A DNA stretch of 64,000 bases, from the NCBI GenBank assembly GCA_016716275.1, contig JADJWR010000003.1, positions 1,403,961-1,467,960 of the forward strand. Reading direction: 5' to 3'. Every line of letters begins with the position of its first letter. Within the stretch, counting starts at the first letter, position 1. Both the position numbers and the translations under genes were made by a program. The notes under the pieces are model-generated. The model made no database searches. It saw nothing but the letters and a program-made list of their open reading frames with translations, and had not been told where the DNA came from. The DNA is from Burkholderiales bacterium (lineage in GTDB: Bacteria; Pseudomonadota; Gammaproteobacteria; Burkholderiales; Burkholderiaceae_F). Shown one piece after another: positions 1 through 7,775 of this stretch.

Positions 1-2
1 CT

Positions 3-305
3 GCGGCGGTCCTCTTCGCACTGGCAACCGCAGCCGCCCTTGCGCAAACCGCTCCGACGGGCGCGAATCTCGACCCCAAGGCGGCTCAGCCGACGACCAA
101 GCCCAATCCATCGACGAAGCCGCTGACGCCGCAGGGCCCGCTTGCCTCGAAGCCGGCGCCGAGCGCCGTGAGCCCGGATCCAAGAAGCCTGGCAACGCGC
201 CCGCTCCCGGCCGCGACGACCCCGCCGCCGGCCGCGTCGAGCCAGGCGCCGGCCGCACCGCCGCCAGGCGGCAAGAAGTGCGGCCAGCACAAGGGCGACT
301 GCTGA
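3..305 (+). CDS. C-terminal part of a secreted Pro/Ala-rich protein (5' truncated by the window edge)
   Basis: The frame is open from the first bases of the window to a TGA at 303-305. The visible N-terminus is a hydrophobic Ala/Leu stretch ending in ALAQ, which looks like the end of a signal peptide with cleavage after ALA. The start codon must lie just left of the window. The mature part is low-complexity Pro/Ala/Thr/Lys and ends in KKCGQHKGDC, with the only two cysteines near the end. It is followed by other secreted proteins on the same strand. I do not recognise a family. An opposite-strand frame across the same bases is a GC-rich shadow. Confidence 0.55.
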   Translation, partial: AAVLFALATAAALAQTAPTGANLDPKAAQPTTKPNPSTKPLTPQGPLASKPAPSAVSPDPRSLATRPLPAATTPPPAASSQAPAAPPPGGKKCGQHKGDC

Positions 306-650
306 TTGGGTTCGCCGCAGGGTTTCGCTGCATATCGTGCGCCTGGCCAAGCTCCGCCGAACGAGGCTCCCGAATGAGTTCGCCGCGAGACACCCCGGTC
401 CCGGATTGCGGGCGACCCAGGCGGTGCCGGCAGGGGCTTTCGCTGGCTGCCTCGGCGAACGCGGCGTCGATCGACGCGCCGGCCATTGCCCGGTACTTCG
501 GCCGGACCGGCTCGAACGCCACGCGGGAAGCAGGGGTCGGGCACGATGGCGCGGCGGCGAGCGCAGCGCGCGGTGCGGCAGATCGACACCCCCCTAACTG
601 ATGCGGTCAACCCGAGTCGCCTCGACTGCGAGCGCTCGAAAGGCACGGCG
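306..650. other. Non-coding stretch upstream of the Cys-repeat protein
   Basis: No frame here has a ribosome binding site, signal peptide or recognisable motif. The longer frames on both strands are GC-driven shadows. A frame in phase with the next gene runs back through it, but its residues are Arg/Pro/Gly-rich and unlike the downstream signal peptide. The stretch presumably holds the promoter of the gene at 651. Confidence 0.4.
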
Positions 651-1262
651 ATGAAGATTCCCCGATCCGGACTCGGCGTTGCAACGGCGGCTGCGATGCT
701 GATCGCGGTTGCCTCGATGGGTTCGGCGAGACCGGCCTCCGCTTGGCTGCAGGCAGCCGCCCTTGAGGCGACCTCGCCGGGCTGCACGGCGGACCGCCCC
801 CTGCGCTGCCCGGAGACCGGGCAGTGCGCTGCGAAGTGCAAGAGCCCCGACCCGAAGATGCAGGTCAATCAGCAGGGGTGCCCGCTGAATCGACCTCTGC
901 GCTGCCCGGACACCGGGCAATGCGCCGCGTCGTGCAAGCCACCTCGTGACGACCCCAAGATGCAGGTCAACTCGCAAGGGTGCCCGCTGACCCAGCCGCT
1001 GCGTTGCCCGGACACCGGCCAGTGCGCAACTTCGTGCAAGCCGATGCGCGACGACCCGAAGAGAGACGTCAATGCGCAGGGCTGCCCGCCCGACCGCCCG
1101 CTGCGTTGTCCGGAAACGGGACAGTGCGAAGCGCAATGCAAGCGGCCCGATCCGAAGATGCAGGTCAACCAGCAGGGTTGTCCGATCGATCGGCCGCTGC
1201 GTTGCCCGGATAGCGGCCAGTGTGCGGCCGTCTGCCGAGCCGGGCCTGCGGCCAAGAAGTGA
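651..1262 (+). CDS. Secreted protein with five Cys-rich tandem repeats, unknown function
   Basis: 203 aa. I chose ATG 651 rather than the upstream in-frame ATG at 486 because it opens a clean signal peptide (MKIPRSGLGV, a hydrophobic run, then ARPASA). From residue 44 the mature protein is five tandem repeats of about 32-34 residues, each with spacing C-x7-C-x5-C-x3-C (consensus GCPxxRPLRCPDTGQCAxxC). The repeats are joined by basic/acidic linkers of the type KPxxDDPKMQVNxQ. The fifth repeat ends in a short Ala/Lys tail. Twenty regularly spaced cysteines in an exported protein suggest disulfide-bonded or metal-binding mini-domains; that is inference. I know no named family with this exact pattern. 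The next gene starts 24 bp downstream. Confidence 0.75.
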   Translation: MKIPRSGLGVATAAAMLIAVASMGSARPASAWLQAAALEATSPGCTADRPLRCPETGQCAAKCKSPDPKMQVNQQGCPLNRPLRCPDTGQCAASCKPPRDDPKMQVNSQGCPLTQPLRCPDTGQCATSCKPMRDDPKRDVNAQGCPPDRPLRCPETGQCEAQCKRPDPKMQVNQQGCPIDRPLRCPDSGQCAAVCRAGPAAKK

Positions 1263-1286
1263 AGCAGCGACATTCAGGAGGCTGGC

Positions 1287-2357
1287 ATGAATGGAAACGT
1301 TCCCGGCAAGACGACCGTTCGCCATTCACCTTGGCGGTCCGGCGCAGTGCTGGCGCTTCTTGCATTTGCGCCGGCCGCGCAGGCCGACTGCCAGACGCGC
1401 GCCGCCACGGCGGCAGAGAAGCAGTTCGGCGACCGATTGAGCGCGGCGCTGCTGGCCGCGATGCCAGCGGCACCGGCCAGCATGTGGCTGCCCGCGGCGC
1501 CACGGGTTGCCATGGGTACCCTGTGCAAGGACACGCCCGTCGGCGATCTGCAGGCGACAGTCAACGCGAGGTATCACTACCGGATGCCGCCGGCAGAGGC
1601 GGATCGCCTTACGCGCGAACGCCGCGAGCTCGAGGCCCGGATGAATGCGCTGAAGGCCCTGCCGCCGGACCTGAAACGCGAGTACGACGCAATCGATGCG
1701 CGCGCACAGCAGGCGTTCCGCGAGGCGCGCGAGGCCGAGAAGGCGAACGACAGGCCGCTGGCCACACGGAAGTACGACGAGTCCACTGCGCTCGGAGCTC
1801 AGCGCGACGCGGTGCGCAGGCGGCACCTTGATGCAATCAAGCCGCAGTTCGATGCCGTCGAAGGAAAATGGCGGGCTCTGCCCGCGGAACTGGGCGAGTT
1901 CGATGTCGTTCTGCGGGCCAACGGCTACGACACAACGCCGCGAGCACACGAAGCGGACATCAAGCTCGGCACCTTTCCCCCGCCGCAGGGGGGCAAGGGC
2001 TTCAAGGTTCATGGCCTGCAGGCGGTCGTCTCGGGACCGCGCGGGAACGACGCACAACGACAGGCGCTGATCGCCGGATTCGATCGCGCCAGGATGCAGG
2101 CCCTGATCGATGGTCCGCCTCCGGAGGCGCCGGCGCCGGTCGCCTGGAGCGTCGGCGGTCCGCCGAGTGCGGCGAGCGCCACTGCAGCAGCCCCGGCCGC
2201 TGCCGCACCTGCTGCTGCACCTGCCGCCGCGCCGGCCGCGACGACCGAGCCCACCACTCCTGTAGCACCTGCCGCACCGGCGGCGGGACCGCAAACCGAT
2301 ACGGCGCAGCAGGCGAAAGACGCGCTCAACAAGCTGCGCGGCCTGCTGGGCCGCTGA
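1287..2357 (+). CDS. Secreted protein with helical middle and Ala/Pro-rich tail, unknown function
   Basis: 356 aa. AGGAG at 1276-1280 lies 6 bp before ATG 1287. Residues 1-34 form a signal peptide (basic N-terminus, hydrophobic core, cleavage near AAQA-D). Residues 100-190 are highly charged and Leu-periodic, consistent with coiled coil or long helices. A more globular stretch with GKGFKVHGLQ follows. Then comes a long Ala/Pro/Thr linker (about residues 275-335) and a terminal amphipathic helix ending KLRGLLGR. The linker resembles cell-wall- or membrane-spanning spacers. It sits between two other exported proteins in tandem. No enzyme motif is seen and I do not recognise the family. Confidence 0.7.
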   Translation: MNGNVPGKTTVRHSPWRSGAVLALLAFAPAAQADCQTRAATAAEKQFGDRLSAALLAAMPAAPASMWLPAAPRVAMGTLCKDTPVGDLQATVNARYHYRMPPAEADRLTRERRELEARMNALKALPPDLKREYDAIDARAQQAFREAREAEKANDRPLATRKYDESTALGAQRDAVRRRHLDAIKPQFDAVEGKWRALPAELGEFDVVLRANGYDTTPRAHEADIKLGTFPPPQGGKGFKVHGLQAVVSGPRGNDAQRQALIAGFDRARMQALIDGPPPEAPAPVAWSVGGPPSAASATAAAPAAAAPAAAPAAAPAATTEPTTPVAPAAPAAGPQTDTAQQAKDALNKLRGLLGR

Positions 2358-2373
2358 GCGGATACGAAAGGCA

Positions 2374-3051
2374 ATGCGTTCGCCGCACACGGCGTCGATC
2401 AGCGTGCTGGCGGCCATCGCAGTTGCGGCGGGCGCGGTCTGTGCGCAGCCGATGCCGTCGCAGAAGGAAATCGACGAGGCGATGCAGAAGATGCAGCGCG
2501 AGCTCGAAAAGCTCACTCCCGAGCAGCGCAGGATGATCGAGCAGGCGTACCGGCAGATGGCAACGCAGCCGGCGCCCGGCGCCGAGGACGACGAGATCGT
2601 CGTGCCCAGGCGCGATGCCGCACGCATCGCGACGGTGCCGAAGCACGCGTTGACGGGCGGGCAGCTGAAGTCGCTCGTCGAGGCGCTGCAGCCGAAGATC
2701 GCCAGCGCGCTCACGCCGACCGCTCGCCAGCGTGCACAGACTATCGAGGCCGCAGTGCGCAAGGGCGGCGGCGACACTGCCGCGAAACTCAGTGCAGCGG
2801 CCAACGGGTTGGTGGCCTGGGGCGCGTGGCCCAAGGCGACCTACCTGACCGGCCAGGCGGCGCTGGCAAGCGGCAAGGCGCAGGACCTGAACAACCTGGC
2901 CGCGTTCCTCACGAACGAGTGGCAGCACCACCACCTTGCACATCGTCTGCGGCCCGCCCGAACCGGGCGAGATGAAGGGCCAGTTCACGCGCAGGGGCGA
3001 TCGCGTGGAGGGTCGCTGCAGGACGGGTCCGGCGATCCAACGTGGGATTGA
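2374..3051 (+). CDS. Exported protein with helical repeat-like body; C-terminus probably frameshifted
   Basis: 225 aa as called, starting 16 bp after the preceding stop. The signal peptide ends near VCAQ. Residues 28-62 form a charged helix of the type EIDEAMQKMQRELEKLTPEQ. Residues 85-180 are Ala/Leu-rich helices (LTGGQLKSLVEALQ, NLAAFLT) that could be TPR-like. From about nucleotide 2915 the called frame turns into Arg/Gly/His-rich sequence. The +1 frame instead reads a natural-looking tail (TTTLHIVCGPPEPGEMKGQ...), so a one-base indel or an old deletion probably scrambles the end. The family is not recognised. The three secreted genes 651-3051 may form one transcription unit. Confidence 0.55.
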   Translation: MRSPHTASISVLAAIAVAAGAVCAQPMPSQKEIDEAMQKMQRELEKLTPEQRRMIEQAYRQMATQPAPGAEDDEIVVPRRDAARIATVPKHALTGGQLKSLVEALQPKIASALTPTARQRAQTIEAAVRKGGGDTAAKLSAAANGLVAWGAWPKATYLTGQAALASGKAQDLNNLAAFLTNEWQHHHLAHRLRPARTGRDEGPVHAQGRSRGGSLQDGSGDPTWD

Positions 3052-3125
3052 CAGTCGGCGGCGCTGCACTAGAGTGAGTGCGCCGTCGAGTTGCCGCGGG
3101 CGCGGTGCGGCGGCGGGAGCTGGCG

Positions 3126-3416
3126 ATGGTCACCCTGAAGATCGAGCGCGTCGGCGCCGGGCTGCAGGTGCGCATCGAAGGTGCGGTGCGCGAGGCGCTC
3201 GGGTTCCACGATGCCGTCAGCGCTTGCCGGCAAGCGAGCCTGTGGTCGTGCCCGACCGGCGAGTGCGCGTGCATCGGCTCTTGCGAGTGCGAGCAGGATG
3301 GCGACGCCGTCGTGCTGCGGCTGGCGCCGCGGCCGGGCGAGACGCTGTCGATCGCCGGCATCGGCGAGTGCCTGCACTACGTGCTCGGCAAGCCAGGCGG
3401 TGCGACACCGGGCTGA
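3126..3416 (+). CDS. Small Cys-rich hypothetical protein
   Basis: 96 aa. I chose ATG 3126 over the upstream in-frame start at 3078. GGGAG lies just upstream and the sequence from MVTLKIERVG onward looks like a folded protein, while the upstream residues are Arg/Ala filler. The centre has a cysteine cluster (WSCPTGECACIGSCECE) flanked by beta-like segments (GLQVRIEG, AVVLRLAP) and ends ECLHYVLGKPGG. Seven or more cysteines without a signal peptide suggest cytoplasmic metal binding; this is inference. No family is recognised. Confidence 0.55.
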   Translation: MVTLKIERVGAGLQVRIEGAVREALGFHDAVSACRQASLWSCPTGECACIGSCECEQDGDAVVLRLAPRPGETLSIAGIGECLHYVLGKPGGATPG

Positions 3417-3581
3417 ACGCGCGCTGCGACGGCTGCCCGCTGGGCGCACCGGCGCATTAGCCCTCCCGTTGGTTCGACGGCACAATCCTCGCCAAGACGC
3501 ATGCGTCGGCAAAGTCGCCGACCGTCACCGTCCGAGCGTCAGCCACAGTGTCGGATCAGTTCAGAGGCAACACGCCAAGGC

Positions 3582-3878
3582 TCACGATGCCAGTTCCAGC
3601 GGCGTGATCCTCGCCAGTTCTGCGCGCAGTTCATCCTTCACGCGCGCCGCGTCGCAGTCGAGTTGCAGTCCGGTCCAGAAGCCGTCGTTCACCCCGAAGT
3701 AGCGCGACAGCCGCAACCCGGTATCCACGGTGACCGCGCGCTTGCCGGCGAGAATCTCACTGATGCGAATCTGCGGCACGCCGATGTCTTTCGCCAGCCG
3801 GTACGGCGTGATGCACATCGGCTCGAGGAACTCCTTCAGCAGGATCTCGCCCGGCGTGGGGTAAGGTACTTTGCGCAT
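3582..3878 (-). CDS. higA: HigA family addiction-module antitoxin
   Basis: 98 aa from ATG 3878; a TTG two codons upstream is also possible. It has the HigA signature: N-terminal PTPGEILLKEFLEPM, then an HTH (YRLAKDIGVPQIRISEILAGKR), the TVDTGLRLSRYFGV helix and the FWTGLQLDCDAARV motif. In this family the antitoxin binds and neutralises the HigB RNase and represses its own promoter through the HTH. It lies 9 bp downstream of the toxin on the same strand, the usual toxin-first higBA order. Confidence 0.93.
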   Translation of the reverse strand: MRKVPYPTPGEILLKEFLEPMCITPYRLAKDIGVPQIRISEILAGKRAVTVDTGLRLSRYFGVNDGFWTGLQLDCDAARVKDELRAELARITPLELAS

Positions 3879-3887
3879 GGTCAACCT

Positions 3888-4169
3888 CTAGTGGTAGTCG
3901 ACAATCTCAACGTCGGTGGCGCGCCCGTCGGCGAAGCGAAAGCACACGCGCCACTGATCGTTGATGCGGATGCTCCACTGGCCCCTGCGGTCGCCTTTCA
4001 GCGCCTCGAGCCGGTTGTTCGGCGGGATGCGCAGTTCCTCAACCCGGATCACGCGGTTGAGCATCGCCAGCTTTCGCATCGCCGTCGCCTCGATGTTCCT
4101 GAAGCGAGCCACCCGCTGCCCATTGAAAAGCGCCGCGGTGTCCTTGCAGCGGAACGACTCGATCGCCAT
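3888..4169 (-). CDS. higB: HigB family toxin (RelE/ParE superfamily mRNA interferase)
   Basis: 93 aa, full length for HigB. Family hallmarks are the N-terminal MAIESFRCKDTAALF, the central RVARFRNIEATAMRKLAMLN and the C-terminal WSIRINDQWRVCFRF block followed by DVEIVDYH. HigB toxins cleave ribosome-bound mRNA unless held by HigA. The gene precedes higA with a short spacer, so the pair is co-transcribed. A perfect palindrome lies 21 bp upstream of the start and is a likely HigA operator. Intact toxin and antitoxin suggest a working addiction module. Confidence 0.93.
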   Translation of the reverse strand: MAIESFRCKDTAALFNGQRVARFRNIEATAMRKLAMLNRVIRVEELRIPPNNRLEALKGDRRGQWSIRINDQWRVCFRFADGRATDVEIVDYH

Positions 4170-4189
4170 GAACGGATACTATTGCGTTG

Positions 4190-4200
4190 CGTTAGTAACG
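4190..4200. promoter_or_regulatory. Palindrome upstream of higBA, candidate HigA operator
   Basis: CGTTA-G-TAACG is a perfect 5+1+5 inverted repeat centred 26 bp upstream of the higB start. HigA antitoxins are known to autorepress by binding short palindromes at this position. Assignment rests on location and symmetry only. Confidence 0.5.
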
Positions 4201-4210
4201 TCAAGCGATA

Positions 4211-4435
4211 GTGCCCCCTCTCGCGCACAGTGCCGGCGATTTTCTTGCCGTCGACCGAACCGGCCGCCTCCCCGTGGGCATCTTCCCCAACGACGCATCC
4301 ATCGTGCGGCTGGTCGGCGCCATGATGCTCGAGCAGAACGACGAGTGGAGCCTGAACCGGCGCTACATGCAGCTTGAGGGCCTGCAAACCCTCAGCGATA
4401 CTGCGCCAACTCGGCTGCCCGCTGTGGCTCGCTGA
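4211..4435 (+). pseudogene. C-terminal remnant of an IS256-type (mutator) transposase
   Basis: About the last 60 residues resemble the end of IS256/mutator transposases: FPNDASIVRLVGAMMLEQ, then DEWSLNRRYMQ and a short tail LSDTAPTRLP. The catalytic DDE core is absent and the first residues do not belong to the family, so this is a broken fragment, not a gene. It lies beside the higBA pair, a common arrangement at old insertion sites. Confidence 0.7.
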
Positions 4436-4868
4436 GCACCCCTGCATCTCAGCCTTCCCCGGGCTGTGGACCTACACCACGGGGTGGGACACGACCGACC
4501 CCAGGCCCCGCACTTGCCGACGGTGGCTGCCAGCCTATCCGCTCCTTGCCCGAAGTGGCGGCGCTGATCGGGCTGTCCGGATGCCCTGAGTCTGAAATGC
4601 CCAGCTGTGCAGGGGAATTCCTCATTTGTATCCGCGTCTCGCAAGAGCGAGGCGGCACGCCGGTGCGAGCGACCGCCGCACGACGGCGCCTCTGAATTTG
4701 GAACGTGAATTTTCTTATCGGAAGATCGACTTTCCAACGTGTCGCACCTAACCTGCCCAAGAAACCGAGAGCTTCCCGGTGGCGGCCGTCTTCCCTGCAG
4801 AGCTTTCATCGTTACCCGCTGACCCACGTGCTGGCCAGCCCCGGCAACGTGCGCAAACCCCGCCTCGG
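4436..4868. other. Non-coding stretch between the IS remnant and the amidohydrolase gene
   Basis: No supported gene. A short stretch near 4465-4500 reading GGACCTACACCACGGGGTGG resembles the sequence that often follows IS256 transposase genes near the element's terminus, so part of this gap may be the remaining IS end (inference). The rest shows no motif, RBS or terminator I can support. Confidence 0.35.
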
Positions 4869-6281
4869 TTACGGCCGTAGAGCGGCTACGCCCCGCATCA
4901 TCTGGCCGTATCCGGCGGTGCCAGTGACTTTGCCCATCTCCATGACCGGCTTGCCCCTCACAATCGTGTAGACGGGCATCGCCGTCACTTCGACGCCTTC
5001 CCACGACGTGTGGCCGGAACGCGTGGCCATCTTCTCGCGAGTAAAGGTCGTCCGCTGACGCATGTTGACGATCGTGAAGTCGCCGTCGGAGCCAATCGCT
5101 ATGCGACCCTTCTTCGGGTACTGACCGAAACGGCGCGCGGGTGCTTCCGCGCATAGGCGAGCGACGTCGGTGAGCGTCAGGCGGCCAGCGTTGACCGCGC
5201 TGAGCACCAAGGGGATGAACTCCTGGGCTCCGGTTATGCCGAGGGGAACAGAAAAGTTGTCCTGCCAGCCGGCTTTCGTTTCCTCGAAGGTATGCGGCGC
5301 ATGCTCGCCGACTAGCATGTCGGCCGTTCCGTCCAGGACACTTTGCCAGTGTGTCTCGGCGTCGTAGGCCCAGAGATAGGCGTTAGGCCCGACTTTGTCG
5401 GCCTGCGCACGAGTCATGAACAGGGCGGCGCTCTCCATTTCCGCGGTCACGTCCTGGCCGAGTGCGCGCTTTGCATGGCGAATCATCTCGTTCGCACCCG
5501 CCGGCATGACCCCCAGATGTAGCACGTGCAACGGAACCTTCGTGAGCCGCGCGTAGTACAGGGATGCCGCGAGTCCTGCGACCATCCCGTGCCCGTACAT
5601 GTAGCCCTTCGCGTAGCAGTCGAAGTAGTCACCGACCGTGGTCTTGCCCTGGTCGATGTAGTCGCGGAATGTCAGGCGCTTGCACCATTCGCTGTCGTCG
5701 TGATGCACGGAACAGACCAATCCGGCATCGGCGACCGCCTCGAAGATTTCATAGAGGATGCCATGGTCGACCACCCCGAGTTCGCTGATGTAGGGGTAAA
5801 CCTCTTTGACGTGTCGGGTGTTGAAGACCTTGATCGCGATGGCCCCGTCCTTGGCGAGATCGGCCACCGTCTTGGGGTAGAGCCCACCGCCGTACAGGCC
5901 GTAATCGATCAGGGCCTTACCCGCCACCTGCTCGCGCTTCAGAGCGAACGTGTCCCGCGTCGTCGGATGCGGGTCATTGTTGGTCATGTCGAGGCAGCAG
6001 GTGATGCCGCCGAGCGCTGCCGCGGTCGTGCCGGAGAGGAAATCTTCCTTGTACGTGTGCCCCGGTTCGCGAAAGTGGACGTGGACGTGCCACAGTCCTG
6101 GCAGCACGTCGAGACCCTTGGCATCGATCGTTCGCAGCGCTGGCGGCAACGTGCCCGGGCTTACCAGCGCGACCACGCCGCCGTCCTTTACGCCGACATC
6201 GAGCTGTACCGGGCCAGCGGGCACATGGACGGTTCCGCCGACGATCGCCAGATCCAGGATTGCTTGCTTCGCTGCTTCCAT
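4869..6281 (-). CDS. Dihydroorotase/allantoinase-like amidohydrolase
   Basis: 470 aa. ATG 6281 (MEAAKQAILD) begins the conserved start of the family; upstream in-frame residues are filler. Metal-site motifs appear in order: HVHVHFREPG (residues 60-70), IKVF with the lysine that is carboxylated in relatives, VHHDDSE, LHVLHLG and GEHAPHT. The last motif is normally SDHAPHT, so the metal-binding/catalytic Asp is Glu here (codon 5304-5306). Relatives hydrolyse cyclic amides such as dihydroorotate, allantoin or hydantoins. It is the last gene of the Liv operon, 13 bp after the second ATPase gene, so the imported solute is probably its substrate. Which cyclic amide cannot be told from sequence. Confidence 0.85.
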   Translation of the reverse strand: MEAAKQAILDLAIVGGTVHVPAGPVQLDVGVKDGGVVALVSPGTLPPALRTIDAKGLDVLPGLWHVHVHFREPGHTYKEDFLSGTTAAALGGITCCLDMTNNDPHPTTRDTFALKREQVAGKALIDYGLYGGGLYPKTVADLAKDGAIAIKVFNTRHVKEVYPYISELGVVDHGILYEIFEAVADAGLVCSVHHDDSEWCKRLTFRDYIDQGKTTVGDYFDCYAKGYMYGHGMVAGLAASLYYARLTKVPLHVLHLGVMPAGANEMIRHAKRALGQDVTAEMESAALFMTRAQADKVGPNAYLWAYDAETHWQSVLDGTADMLVGEHAPHTFEETKAGWQDNFSVPLGITGAQEFIPLVLSAVNAGRLTLTDVARLCAEAPARRFGQYPKKGRIAIGSDGDFTIVNMRQRTTFTREKMATRSGHTSWEGVEVTAMPVYTIVRGKPVMEMGKVTGTAGYGQMMRGVAALRP

Positions 6282-6294
6282 AGCTCTGAACTTC

Positions 6295-7008
6295 CTAGAT
6301 TCCCAAGAAAGCCTCGCGGATGTCCGCACGCTCCCGCAACGCGGACGACGGCCCCGAGGCAACGATTCGCCCGGTCTCCAGCACATAACCGGAACTCGCG
6401 AGGTCGAACGACAACTCAATGTCTTGCTCGACCAGCAGCACGGTGATCCCTTCCTCGGCGCTGATCTTCAGAAGGGTCTCGGCCAGTCGGTCCACAACGA
6501 CCGGGGCCAGACCAAGAGACATTTCATCGACCAGCAGCAGCTTCGGGCGGGACATCAGCGCCCGTCCGATCGCGCACATCTGCTGTTGCCCGCCGGACAG
6601 GTTGCCGGCCAGCCGTTGGCGAATCTCCGCGAGTTCGGGAAAGTAGGCGAAGACGCGCTCCAGCTCCTGCTTCGCGGCGGCGGCGTCACGACGGGCGTAC
6701 GCGCCGATGTGCAGGTTCTCGAGCACGGTCAGCCCTGCGAACAGTCGCCTGCCCTCCGGCACCATTGCCAGGCCCGCGGAAGGTCGCTGCTCGGCCGGCA
6801 TCCGGAACAGCGGGTTGCCGTCGAAGGTTGCCTGGCCTGACGTGGGTGACAACAGTCCGGTCAGCGTCTTCAGCAGTGTCGTCTTGCCCGCGCCATTGGC
6901 ACCGATGAGGGCGGTGATCGTTTCCGCCGCGACATCGAGATCCAGGTCCCACAGGACCTGGCTGTCGCCGTACTTGACGACGAGCTTGCGGACCTCGAGC
7001 AGGTTCAT
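6295..7008 (-). CDS. livF: Branched-chain amino acid-type ABC transporter ATP-binding protein LivF
   Basis: 237 aa. Walker A GANGAGKTT (about residue 36), the LivF-type EGRRLFAGLTVLENL segment, signature LSGGQQQ and Walker B LLLVDE are all intact. It energises the importer with LivG at the inner face of the cytoplasmic membrane. The start overlaps the livG stop by 4 bp (ATGA), so the two are translationally coupled. The short C-terminus is typical of LivF. Confidence 0.93.
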   Translation of the reverse strand: MNLLEVRKLVVKYGDSQVLWDLDLDVAAETITALIGANGAGKTTLLKTLTGLLSPTSGQATFDGNPLFRMPAEQRPSAGLAMVPEGRRLFAGLTVLENLHIGAYARRDAAAAKQELERVFAYFPELAEIRQRLAGNLSGGQQQMCAIGRALMSRPKLLLVDEMSLGLAPVVVDRLAETLLKISAEEGITVLLVEQDIELSFDLASSGYVLETGRIVASGPSSALRERADIREAFLGI

Positions 7009-7775
7009 GAGGCGGTACCCTGGGCGGCGGCGGCACGCCGCTTGCTGAATCGCTCGCCCAGGTAGGCGCTGACGACAGACGGGTCGTCGAAGACCCGGTC
7101 GGGCGAGTCATCGGCGATCTTCTTGCCGAACTGCAGCACGACGATCCGGTCGCTGATGGCGGCGATCACCTTCATCACGTGCTCGACGACGACAATCGTC
7201 GTTCCCTGTGCCTTGATGTCCCGGATCAGATCGATGATCCGATCGATCTCCACGTGGTTCAGGCCCGCCATCACCTCGTCGAGCAGCAGCACCTGCGGCT
7301 GCATCGCGAGGGCACGCGCCAGTTCAAGGCGCTTGCGATCGGCAAGCGTGATGTGCGCCGGCAGCATGTGCGCCTTAGCCGTGAGTCGTGTCCGCTCGAT
7401 GGCGCGGTCCGCGGCCTCGGCAGCATCGTCCTCGCTGCGACCCGAGCCGGAGAACATCGCGGCGACGGCAACATTCTGGCGCACGGTGAGATTTGCAAAC
7501 GGCTGAACGACCTGGAACGTCCGCGCGACGCCGCGGCGCGGCAGGCTGTAGGCGGGCGCGCGGGTGACATCGTCACCAAACAGTTCCACCCGGCCACTGC
7601 TTGGACTGATCAGCCGCGAGATGACGTTGAGCAGAGTAGTCTTACCCGCACCGTTGGGGCCGATCAGTCCGACCGTCTCTCCTTCGCGAACCGCGAAGCC
7701 GACCGCCTCAAGCGCGGTAACGCCGCCGAAGCGGACCGTGATGCCGTCGACCTTCAGGGCAACCCGCTCGCTCAC
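7005..7775 (-). CDS. livG: Branched-chain amino acid-type ABC transporter ATP-binding protein LivG
   Basis: 256 aa from GTG 7775, which overlaps the livM stop as GTGA. The longer in-frame extension lies inside livM and is not family-like. Walker A GPNGAGKTT, the LivG insertion with ARTFQVVQPFANLTVRQN, and Walker B VLLLDEVMAGLNHVE are present. The signature is HITLADRKRLELARALA, where the usual LSxGQ is degenerate (LADRK), as sometimes seen in LivG proteins. It pairs with LivF as the second ATPase of the importer. Confidence 0.92.
   Translation of the reverse strand: MSERVALKVDGITVRFGGVTALEAVGFAVREGETVGLIGPNGAGKTTLLNVISRLISPSSGRVELFGDDVTRAPAYSLPRRGVARTFQVVQPFANLTVRQNVAVAAMFSGSGRSEDDAAEAADRAIERTRLTAKAHMLPAHITLADRKRLELARALAMQPQVLLLDEVMAGLNHVEIDRIIDLIRDIKAQGTTIVVVEHVMKVIAAISDRIVVLQFGKKIADDSPDRVFDDPSVVSAYLGERFSKRRAAAAQGTAS

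Noticed and set aside
86..868. 260-codon open frame on the minus strand at the left edge
   Set aside because: Crosses the secreted protein fragment, the gap and part of the Cys-repeat gene; low-complexity product, no start signal.
780..1262. Tandem repeats as a possible CRISPR array
   Set aside because: The repeats are about 100 bp, coding and in frame with conserved cysteines; there are no short repeat/spacer units.
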